Below, in pieces: positions 1-6,004 of a DNA stretch of 12,331 nucleotides. Within the stretch, counting starts at the first letter, position 1; the number at the start of each line of letters is the position of its first letter. Source of the DNA: UBA1402 sp964488495 (GTDB lineage Bacteria; Bacteroidota; Bacteroidia; Bacteroidales; UBA1402); contig CAZAUQ010000057.1 of NCBI GenBank assembly GCA_964488495.1, positions 1-12,331 of the forward strand, given 5' to 3'. The notes below the pieces were generated by a model. The model had not been told where the DNA came from. It saw only the letters and a program-made list of their open reading frames with translations, and searched no databases. Both the position numbers and the translations under genes were made by a program.

Positions 1-1034
1 GCATCATCGGTTTGAACAATACCTGATTCAAAAGCTTTGTCTTGTTTGTAGGCCGAAATTTCTTCCGGGGTCCAGCTTTTGTTGAATTTCACCAACTTCC
101 ACTGATCTTCGGGCAGAGTATCCATGTAATAATTCCCGGCGAAAAAGGCACGATTATAGGGTGAACCTGTAGAATAGGCAATACCGGTTGCTTTTGAATC
201 CTGCCCGGGAATAAAGTAATTATTTACAAAATTCAAACGAGTCACACTCACTTTGTCTGCATTGTAGGCGGCATGTTCCCCACCCCAGTTGTAAACGACA
301 TTGTTTCTGAAATCGAGCAACAAACCCAGAGGATCCTTATCGTACGGATTGGAATCATAATTGCCCGGCCGGGGATTGCGCCCCCTGTTGTGAGCGTACA
401 AATTATGAAGAAAACTGTATTTGGCTCCTCCGGTACCGCGTATAAGAGAGCCAAAACCATGTCCGTCGGGATTCAGGCCTTCAGTGATGAAACACCATTG
501 AACAGTCACATTACTCAGATTGGGAGCTTTGGTCGAAGACGACAACACTTCATCCAGACTCCAGCCGGCAGAACAATGATCCAAAATAATATTTCTGCCT
601 GAAGAAATGCCGATGGCATCTTTGCCTTGCAAACTTCCCTGTCCGTGCTTGCCGTCGCCCAGCCTGACCCTGATGTACCGTATAATGACATGATCGGTTG
701 CGATACGAAGGGTTTCGCCACGGATACAAATCCCATCTCCGGGAGCCGTTTGCCCTGCTATTGTAATGTAGGGATGCTCAATATTCAACCTTGTTTTTAA
801 ATCAATGATACCCGAAACGGAGAAAACAATCGTGCGCGGACCTTCCTGTTCTACAGCCTCCCTCAGACTACCCGGCCCCTCGTCGTTCAAGTTGGACACA
901 TAAATCACTTTCCCTCCGCGACCTCCGGTGGAATAGGCTCCAAAACCTTCTGCTCCGGGAAAAGCCAAGGGTTGGGCAAAAATACAAGAAAAGCCAAGTG
1001 ATAAAAGGGAACCTGTTAAAAGTAGTCTTTTCAT
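1..1034 (-). CDS. Secreted pectate-lyase-like protein, polysaccharide lyase family 1 (3' end beyond window)
   Basis: Likely cleaves pectate/polygalacturonate by beta-elimination outside the cytoplasm. The ATG at 1032-1034 gives a Sec signal peptide (MKRLL, hydrophobic core, likely cut after A20). The mature N-terminus carries FPGAEGFGAYSTGGRGG (residues 25-41), the hallmark start of Bacteroidota PL1-type parallel beta-helix lyases. Further family motifs are SLREAV near residue 60, DHCSAGWSLDE (152-162, calcium-binding/active-site strand) and RNPR (219-222), which matches the RxPR motif holding the catalytic arginine of PL1 lyases. About 344 codons are visible with no stop, so the C-terminus lies beyond the left edge; a T9SS or lectin tail cannot be excluded. 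Pectate specificity is inferred from the family. A 53-bp gap separates it from the exchanger gene upstream, so it may have its own promoter, but I see no clear one. GH43 and T9SS genes elsewhere in the window fit the same trophic role. Confidence 0.92.
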   Translation of the reverse strand, partial: MKRLLLTGSLLSLGFSCIFAQPLAFPGAEGFGAYSTGGRGGKVIYVSNLNDEGPGSLREAVEQEGPRTIVFSVSGIIDLKTRLNIEHPYITIAGQTAPGDGICIRGETLRIATDHVIIRYIRVRLGDGKHGQGSLQGKDAIGISSGRNIILDHCSAGWSLDEVLSSSTKAPNLSNVTVQWCFITEGLNPDGHGFGSLIRGTGGAKYSFLHNLYAHNRGRNPRPGNYDSNPYDKDPLGLLLDFRNNVVYNWGGEHAAYNADKVSVTRLNFVNNYFIPGQDSKATGIAYSTGSPYNRAFFAGNYYMDTLPEDQWKLVKFNKSWTPEEISAYKQDKAFESGIVQTDD

Positions 1035-1087
1035 AGTTGCTGTAATAATTTATGCAAATCGATCAATCTACACTAAAAGGGTAATAA

Positions 1088-2041
1088 TCAAAGCTCTTGC
1101 ATCACCAAATAAACAGTGTAGGCGGTATAGGAGCCAAATAAAATAGCAGCTTCCCAGCGGTCCAGTCGTTTTCTTTTGCCTGTAAGCATGGCAATAAGCA
1201 AAAAAACGGTACCTCCAATCAAGATCAACAAGTCCTGGTTGAATTTAGGATTATAAGCAATCGGCCTAATGAAAGCACTTACCGACAAAATCAGTAAAAT
1301 ATTGAACACATTAGAGCCAACAATATTTCCGATGGCGATGTCTGAATTCTTTTTAATGGCTGCTACTACCGAAGTTACCAGTTCCGGCAAAGAGGTTCCG
1401 GCAGCTATAATGGTCAATCCAATAATTTTTTCGCTGACACCCAAAGCGCTCGCAATACTGACACTATTCATCACCACCAATTGTCCACCAATAATCAGTC
1501 CGGACAATCCAATCAGTATCAATCCCCATATTTTCACGTTCGATTTGACGACCACATCGGTATGTAGCGTCGAATCTCTCTTCATCTGATTAAACACATA
1601 ATACATAAAGAGCAGAAACAGCACAAATAAAACAGCTGCATCAAAACGGCCTAAAGATCCCGAGCCTGAAAAATTGAAATTATTCAGCAAAAAAAGAAGT
1701 ATCACAGTTATTAACAAAGAAAGAGGAATTTCTTTGAGGGCAGTGGAAGACTGCACTGCAACAGGCATAATAATACCAGACAAACCGAGAATAATGAAAG
1801 TATTGAAATTGTTGCTCCCGATAATATTTCCCAGGGTGAGGTCTGAATAGCCGTTCACAGAAGCAATTACATTAACAACCAACTCTGGAGCCGAAGTACC
1901 GAAAGCCACAATAGTGAGCCCAATGGCCAAATCGGACACTTTATATTTTTTCGCTAAAGCAGAGGCACCGTCAACCAACCAATTCGCACCATAAATTAAA
2001 CAAGCAAAACCAACAATTACCAGTAGTATATAAACGATCAT
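1088..2041 (-). CDS. CaCA-family sodium/calcium exchanger (YrbG-like)
   Basis: Inner-membrane cation antiporter, expected to export Ca2+ in exchange for Na+ (or H+). At 317 aa it has the usual length of bacterial YrbG-type CaCA proteins and is almost entirely hydrophobic helices. The two inverted alpha repeats are both complete: repeat 1 has GTSAPEL (48-54, E53) followed by GNIIGSN (71-77); repeat 2 has GTSLPEL (215-221, E220) followed by GNIVGSN (238-244). These glutamates are the ion-coordinating residues of the family. A charged loop (about 152-170) separates the two halves. The ATG at 2039-2041 lies only 6 bp after the stop of the GNAT-like gene, so the gene is probably co-transcribed with the block above it. 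Ion specificity is inferred from family and not shown by the sequence. Confidence 0.93.
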   Translation of the reverse strand: MIVYILLVIVGFACLIYGANWLVDGASALAKKYKVSDLAIGLTIVAFGTSAPELVVNVIASVNGYSDLTLGNIIGSNNFNTFIILGLSGIIMPVAVQSSTALKEIPLSLLITVILLFLLNNFNFSGSGSLGRFDAAVLFVLFLLFMYYVFNQMKRDSTLHTDVVVKSNVKIWGLILIGLSGLIIGGQLVVMNSVSIASALGVSEKIIGLTIIAAGTSLPELVTSVVAAIKKNSDIAIGNIVGSNVFNILLILSVSAFIRPIAYNPKFNQDLLILIGGTVFLLIAMLTGKRKRLDRWEAAILFGSYTAYTVYLVMQEL

Positions 2042-2047
2042 ATCAAA

Positions 2048-2446
2048 TTAATTTTCCGACTTTAATAAGCTGTAAACTTCCAAATCGGTAAACCTGTTGC
2101 CATTGAGTAACTCTCCTTCACGTTCTATACCTTCAAAAGTAAAGCCCAGTCTCTGAGGAATCTTCTTACTAGAATAATTGGCAACTGCACAGCGTATTTG
2201 CAAGCGGTTCATCCCCATTTTTTCGAAGGCAAAAGTACAAAGAGTTTTGGTGGATTTGGTGATAATATCTTGTTTTAAATATTTTTCGGAATCGGAGAGT
2301 TCCCGTGTAAATTCTACAAAAGGCAGCCACTTACCCAGATGCTCCCGCTGCGTATCGATGGTCTCAAAAATCGAAGACGCATCGCTCCATTCCAATTCTT
2401 TTAATACAAGATTTGTATCCACATGTAAAACGACAGGTTCTTTCAT
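2048..2446 (-). CDS. RimL-type GNAT acetyltransferase with central deletion; probably inactive
   Basis: The two ends match RimL-type N-acetyltransferases (ribosomal-protein or antibiotic-type GNATs). The N-terminal part (1-59) has the family segment REHLGKWLPFVE (34-45). The C-terminal part (60-132) has IITKSTKTL (61-69), AFEKMGMNRLQIRCA (73-87) and the ending IPQRLGFTFEGIERE (96-110). Family members are about 180 aa; this one is 132 aa. What is missing lies between YLKQ and DIITKS: the central strands and the Q/R-x-x-G-x-G/A loop that binds the pyrophosphate of acetyl-CoA. The frame is preserved, so this looks like an in-frame deletion of about 45-50 codons near 2262-2281. Without that loop, catalysis is unlikely. 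It may be a decaying gene, an assembly or sequencing artefact, or a repurposed fold. The ATG at 2444-2446 is 11 bp after the upstream stop. Confidence 0.8.
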   Translation of the reverse strand: MKEPVVLHVDTNLVLKELEWSDASSIFETIDTQREHLGKWLPFVEFTRELSDSEKYLKQDIITKSTKTLCTFAFEKMGMNRLQIRCAVANYSSKKIPQRLGFTFEGIEREGELLNGNRFTDLEVYSLLKSEN

Positions 2447-2457
2447 AAAACTGATAC

Positions 2458-2730
2458 TTAGTTATCTTTCCAATTCCACCATTTCAGGAGTTCAGGATCG
2501 GGATGATCCTGTTCTGCATAATAGACCGTACATCTGAACACATACAAAACACAGCGGTCCTGAACATTTTCGCGCAGTTTGCAAAGACTGTCGTAAAGTT
2601 GTGAGGGATCTTTTTGCACCAGGTCACTGACCTGATAAATACCCAGGTCTCTCAAATCCCTGGAAATGCTTTTGCCTATGCCGGGAATAGATTCCAGCAA
2701 TTGGCTTTTTTTATCGCCTTTTTTTATCAT
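2458..2730 (-). CDS. Cdd1-family (pathogenicity locus) helix-hairpin-helix protein
   Basis: Small cytoplasmic protein of 90 aa. LLESIPGIGKSISRDLRDLG (11-30) is a helix-hairpin-helix motif of the kind that contacts the DNA backbone. The C-terminal half (about 57-90) carries QDRCVLYVFRCTVYYAE and the ending ELLKWWNWKDN, which together are diagnostic of the Cdd1 / 'pathogenicity locus' family. Despite that name the biochemical role of the family is not established; nucleic-acid binding is an inference from the HhH motif. The length is normal for the family, with start ATG at 2728-2730 and a TAA stop. It sits 12 bp downstream of the HHE-PAS gene and 11 bp upstream of the GNAT-like gene, consistent with a shared transcript. 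Two cysteines (in RCVLYVFRC) are the only ones apart from C50 in the SLCKL segment. Confidence 0.88.
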   Translation of the reverse strand: MIKKGDKKSQLLESIPGIGKSISRDLRDLGIYQVSDLVQKDPSQLYDSLCKLRENVQDRCVLYVFRCTVYYAEQDHPDPELLKWWNWKDN

Positions 2731-2742
2731 ATGCTGAAAAAA

Positions 2743-4014
2743 TTACCAATCCAACAGTCGTTTTTCGCCCTCCAGCGATTGAATCCCGGAAATTTCCTGT
2801 GAAACTTCCAGCACCCCTTTGTATTCTCCTTCTGTTCCTCTGACTGCAAAATATTGAATATATATAACCTCGCCCCGCATTTTGATCCAAAAGGCAGCCC
2901 GATCCTGTTCGCCTTTTCTAAAGGAGTCCACTATCTTTTCGACCACATGCACACTTTCGGGCGGATGACAATTGCTGACATCACGCCCAATCACCGCAGT
3001 GGTTCGTGGAAAAATCCGTTTTTTGGGGGCAGAAAAATAGCGTACTTTATTGTATTCGTCCACATAGGTAATATCTACAGGTAAGTGATTGAATACGAGC
3101 ATAATTTGTTCAATACTCAGAGCGCCTGTGCCAAGGTTGACGACAGCAATATCGTCTTGTACCGGAGGCCTTATTTCTGTTTTTCCTGCGGGTTTTGCCG
3201 GAGCTGAGCGGTTTGTTTTTCCTGTGGGGCTTGCCGGAGCTGCACCAGGAGATGGGGCTGTGCGGCGTTCCGGCTGCACATAGGGATAAGTCAGCTCAGC
3301 AGCCGTCCTGCTCATATGTTCGAAGTGTTCGGGGCTGAGGGTGGCTAGCATGTGAGGGAACAAGATCCGTTCTTCCCTGAACTTGATAGCCTGCATATTA
3401 AAGAAAATATCGCCCACGCATTTATTGAACGATTTTAACTCCATTTTGTCCTCTTCGAGTTGAGCAAGTACTGTTTTGATGTTTCGACGGATATCGTCGT
3501 GAAAAGACCACATAATCTGTACGCAACGATAGTCATGCCACTGCTCCTCGAGCAAGGGAAAAAGGACGTTTTCCTTGATGGTATAGTGTTTGACAAACAC
3601 TTCTAATTCAACGAATAGACTCAATAGTTCCCCGCGCAGTTTCGAATTCTCAGTATTCTTGACAAAGACTTTGAAAACCGGCCGGATCTTATCGAGCAAT
3701 AACACCATCCGACTATTGTTTTTTTCCAGCAGGTCCAGGAAAGAACCGGCCGGAGGCTCTATCCTGTTATAGTCTCGTATGACGACATGAAAGATATTCA
3801 ACAGCTTATTAGTCAACACCTTGATATCATCCATAGTGTAACCTTCCAACACTACCCGATCGAACAGAGCAATAAAGTCCGACGGAACAACGCTGTGAAT
3901 AAAATCCTTGTTCCCGGCCACAAAAGCGCCGGCATTGCCGGTTTTCAATAAAAGCCCGGCGAGCTCCAGGAGCTTTGTCAGCCTGGCCTCCTGAGTTTGG
4001 CTAAACGCCGACAT
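2743..4014 (-). CDS. Hemerythrin-like/PAS sensor protein, divergent DUF438 paralogue
   Basis: Cytoplasmic 423-aa protein with no signal peptide or membrane segment. Residues 1-110 form a helical region resembling a degraded DUF438 N-terminus. Residues 130-240 form a hemerythrin HHE-type bundle with likely metal ligands in KHYTIKENVLFP (142-153), HDDIRR (172-177) and FREERILFPH (212-221). A Pro/Ala/Lys-rich linker (249-286) contains a 12-residue repeat. A PAS-type domain follows (about 298-410) with LPVDITYVDEYNKV and RDVSNCHPPESVHVVEKI (344-361). The PAS half is strongly similar to that of the protein at 4624-5877, so the two are paralogues. An oxygen, NO or iron-redox sensing role is inferred from the domains; no kinase, DNA-binding or cyclase output domain is present. 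The ATG at 4012-4014 is 2 bp after the stop of the DUF1858-DUF2249 gene (TAG-TC-ATG), implying translational coupling. Confidence 0.88.
   Translation of the reverse strand: MSAFSQTQEARLTKLLELAGLLLKTGNAGAFVAGNKDFIHSVVPSDFIALFDRVVLEGYTMDDIKVLTNKLLNIFHVVIRDYNRIEPPAGSFLDLLEKNNSRMVLLLDKIRPVFKVFVKNTENSKLRGELLSLFVELEVFVKHYTIKENVLFPLLEEQWHDYRCVQIMWSFHDDIRRNIKTVLAQLEEDKMELKSFNKCVGDIFFNMQAIKFREERILFPHMLATLSPEHFEHMSRTAAELTYPYVQPERRTAPSPGAAPASPTGKTNRSAPAKPAGKTEIRPPVQDDIAVVNLGTGALSIEQIMLVFNHLPVDITYVDEYNKVRYFSAPKKRIFPRTTAVIGRDVSNCHPPESVHVVEKIVDSFRKGEQDRAAFWIKMRGEVIYIQYFAVRGTEGEYKGVLEVSQEISGIQSLEGEKRLLDW
3180..3251 (-). repeat. Two tandem copies of an imperfect 36-bp unit inside the HHE-PAS gene
   Basis: The units 3180-3215 and 3216-3251 share TTTTTCCTG, TTG and CCGGAGCTG blocks in register on the plus strand. 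On the coding strand this yields a 12-residue repeat in the interdomain linker, APASPTGKTNRS followed by APAKPAGKTEIR (residues 259-282). The period is a multiple of three, so the frame is kept. The likely origin is slippage or duplication within a flexible linker; the second hemerythrin/PAS protein of the window has no equivalent segment. Confidence 0.8.
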
Positions 4015-4016
4015 GA

Positions 4017-4535
4017 CTATTGTTTAAAAAAGATCCAGTATTCGTCTTCGGCTTGCTGGTCCATCCAATGTTTATAGTTCATACTGATGGTTTTGTCCAA
4101 CAGAGGCGCCGGCACAAAGGGGGCGACCACCTTGAGGATTTCGTCCTCCTTGAGTTTCCTGATGGCCGACAAGACTTCGTGAACGGGCTGTTCGCCGGCG
4201 TTCAGAATATTACTGATATAAATGAAAACAATCACTCTCGATTCGTCAAACCAGTCCGGTTTTTGGTAGACATAATCTCGACCCTCAGCTTCAAGGATAT
4301 CGTCGAGTTTTTGCCCTACTTTTTTGCGCAGGGCATTTATCAATTCTTCCACTTTCAGACCACCAATGATGGCCGCCTGACTCAAAGTGGTGATTTTGGC
4401 GATGGTTTTGCGCAAGACCGGATTCTTGAGTTTCTTAAAAGGCGGTGCCAGCCCAATCAGCGTTTCCTCCAGCTGAGGATAAGCTTCAAGGAGCTCGTAT
4501 ATTTTGGTTTTGGGGCTAATAATCAGATTTTCCAT
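4017..4535 (-). CDS. DUF1858-DUF2249 domain protein
   Basis: Small cytoplasmic protein of 172 aa. Residues 1-72 match DUF1858 (the KIYELLEAYPQLEETLIGLA helix region, then FKKLKNPVLRKTIAKITTL and AAIIGGLKVEELINALR). Residues about 97-172 match DUF2249 (VHEVLSAIRKLKEDEILKVV, VPAPLLDKTI, and the ending EDEYWIFFKQ). The protein has no cysteine at all, so the CxxC seen in stand-alone DUF1858 proteins is absent and thiol chemistry can be ruled out. Both domains recur beside hemerythrin/DUF438 genes in anaerobes and denitrifiers, where a nitrosative-stress or metal-related role has been proposed; the molecular function is unknown. Here it lies between two hemerythrin/PAS paralogues and ends 2 bp before the second, suggesting a partner protein of one or both. 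Start ATG at 4533-4535. The 88-bp gap to the upstream gene shows no clear promoter or terminator. Confidence 0.87.
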   Translation of the reverse strand: MENLIISPKTKIYELLEAYPQLEETLIGLAPPFKKLKNPVLRKTIAKITTLSQAAIIGGLKVEELINALRKKVGQKLDDILEAEGRDYVYQKPDWFDESRVIVFIYISNILNAGEQPVHEVLSAIRKLKEDEILKVVAPFVPAPLLDKTISMNYKHWMDQQAEDEYWIFFKQ

Positions 4536-4623
4536 ACTTTGTTGATTCTTACATGAATTCTATCTATAAATGTCTATCGAAAAAAAGGGCAAAACAAGAT
4601 CATTCGTTCATTCAAACATCAAC

Positions 4624-5877
4624 TCAATCCTGCTTTTTGTCTGAGCCTGAGCTGTAGGACAAGATTCGTCTTTCGCCTTCGAGGGCTCTGTTTTCGGACA
4701 AATCCTGAGAGACTTCCAGCGTGCCAAGGTATTCGCCTTGTTCATCGCGCAAGGCAAAATACTCAATCTTGATGAATTTACCTTTCATTTGTATCCAGAA
4801 TGGTGCATGCGAAGCTTTGCCCGTTTTGAAATCCTCGAGGATTTTTTCCACCACATGGGCACTGGCCGGCGGGTGACACAAACGTACATCGCGGTTGATT
4901 ATGGAACGGTTGCGAACAAAAATGCGATCCTTGCCTTGGCTGAAGTATTTCACCTTATCGAATTTATCTACAAAGGTCATATCCACCGGCAGGGTATTGA
5001 GGATAACCATAATTTCTTTGGCACTGAAACTGCCCGAGGGCAACTGAATGCCGCCTTCGGCACTGTAGTGGCTCTTGTCCTTTTCTTCGGGCATCCCTTC
5101 GGGTTTCCATTCCACTTTGGGATCGTATAGGCAAAAACCAAATTCCAGCGTTTGCTTATGAATATTCCACCAATCCTCAGTGCTCAGTATATCCATACTC
5201 ATGGGGAACAAAATCTCTTCCTCTTTCTGCACCATGTCCGTCAGGGCCTGAAGCACACGGAAGAAAAGCAAATCCAGGGCATCGGCCAAGTCTGATTTTT
5301 TCAGATCCTTGTTTTGCAGCAATTCGATACTGGCTTTCAGCTGTTCCCTGATTTCGTCGTGTTTGCCCCACATAACCCTGGGCGGGCCGGTGATGCCTTT
5401 TTTCTCCATATGGGGAAATACCAGGTATTCTTTGCGCTGATAATGCTTATCCACATCCGTCAACTGATTAAAACAGCTCAGTATTTCAAAAACATAAGAA
5501 TGAAAGGTTTCTTCTTTAGTATAATGCAAGGTATTCAACAAAGCCCTGGTCTGTGCTGCCACTTTTTTTATTTCGATGTTTTCTTTATAAAAAACATCCA
5601 CCGGATGACCTTCGGGAACAACCTGTGCGCCACTAAGGTCAACGTTACCCTCTAAAACGGCTCCGTGTATATCGCAGAGTTCCAGGATCTCGTTTTCGGG
5701 CAGGCCTTCTTCGATTAGTTCCTGCTCTACTTCGACCACTTCGTCGTAGGGAATATTTTTGAGTGAGGCTGTCAGTTGCTGACGCACCACTTCGGCCGAT
5801 TCGCCCTGATGCAGTTTTAGAATCAGTTCTTTCAGCCGTTCTTTTCTCTTTTGGGAGTTGTTGATCAATTCGCTCAT
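4624..5877 (-). CDS. DUF438-hemerythrin-PAS protein
   Basis: Cytoplasmic 417-aa protein with the full standard architecture of the DUF438 family. The N-terminal DUF438 helices (about 1-78) end in ELCDIHGAV (66-74). A hemerythrin HHE-type domain (about 90-240) has likely metal ligands in KHYQRKEYLVFPH (144-156), GKHDEIRE (171-178) and MVQKEEEILFPM (215-226). The C-terminal PAS-type domain (about 285-395) contains LPVDMTFVDKFDKV and RDVRLCHPPASAHVVEKI (329-346). The domains suggest di-iron or related metal binding with small-molecule or redox sensing through PAS; no output domain is present, so the downstream partner is unknown. I chose the ATG at 5875-5877 (MSELINN) because the family begins there. 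An in-frame ATG at 5931 would add 18 unrelated residues and run through a promoter-like inverted repeat. It precedes the DUF1858-DUF2249 gene by 88 bp. Confidence 0.9.
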   Translation of the reverse strand: MSELINNSQKRKERLKELILKLHQGESAEVVRQQLTASLKNIPYDEVVEVEQELIEEGLPENEILELCDIHGAVLEGNVDLSGAQVVPEGHPVDVFYKENIEIKKVAAQTRALLNTLHYTKEETFHSYVFEILSCFNQLTDVDKHYQRKEYLVFPHMEKKGITGPPRVMWGKHDEIREQLKASIELLQNKDLKKSDLADALDLLFFRVLQALTDMVQKEEEILFPMSMDILSTEDWWNIHKQTLEFGFCLYDPKVEWKPEGMPEEKDKSHYSAEGGIQLPSGSFSAKEIMVILNTLPVDMTFVDKFDKVKYFSQGKDRIFVRNRSIINRDVRLCHPPASAHVVEKILEDFKTGKASHAPFWIQMKGKFIKIEYFALRDEQGEYLGTLEVSQDLSENRALEGERRILSYSSGSDKKQD

Positions 5878-5884
5878 AATTCGT

Positions 5885-5931
5885 GTATTTTTAAAAACGA
5901 CTAAAAATACTATTTTTTTGGAGTAATACAA
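5885..5931 (-). promoter_or_regulatory. Possible promoter overlapped by a 9-bp inverted repeat
   Basis: A perfect inverted repeat, GTATTTTTA at 5885-5893 and TAAAAATAC at 5902-5910 with an 8-bp spacer, ends 7 bp before the ATG of the DUF438 gene. On the minus strand its upstream arm contains TATTTTTA, one mismatch from the Bacteroidota -7 element TAnnTTTG. A TTG lies 19 bp further upstream (5929-5931), at suitable -33 spacing. If these are the promoter, transcription would start inside the repeat and a bound repressor would block it. The repeat is seen directly; promoter and operator roles are inferred, and the AT-rich composition raises the chance of coincidence. Confidence 0.35.
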
Positions 5932-6004
5932 TCAATTACTGTAAATCAGGCAGAAAGAAAACCTAAGCCGGGACTATTTCCCTTTTTACTTCAATCGATT
6001 TAAC

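Noticed and set aside
1035..1087. TCGATTTG as a -7 element for the pectate-lyase-like gene
   Set aside because: One mismatch to TAnnTTTG, and the nearest TTTG is about 26 bp upstream, too far for the usual spacing.
4020..4556. Open frame of about 178 codons on the plus strand
   Set aside because: It mirrors the DUF1858-DUF2249 gene almost exactly; the minus-strand protein has recognisable domains and the plus-strand one does not.
4536..4623. Possible promoter or terminator in the 88-bp gap between the DUF438 and DUF1858-DUF2249 genes
   Set aside because: No TAnnTTTG element with a suitably spaced TTG and no GC-rich hairpin before the T-run; nothing supportable beyond AT-rich sequence.
5970..5990. 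Small hairpin (GGGA, 5-nt loop, TCCC) followed by five T on the plus strand
   Set aside because: It would terminate plus-strand transcription, but no plus-strand gene exists; a 4-bp stem is also too weak.
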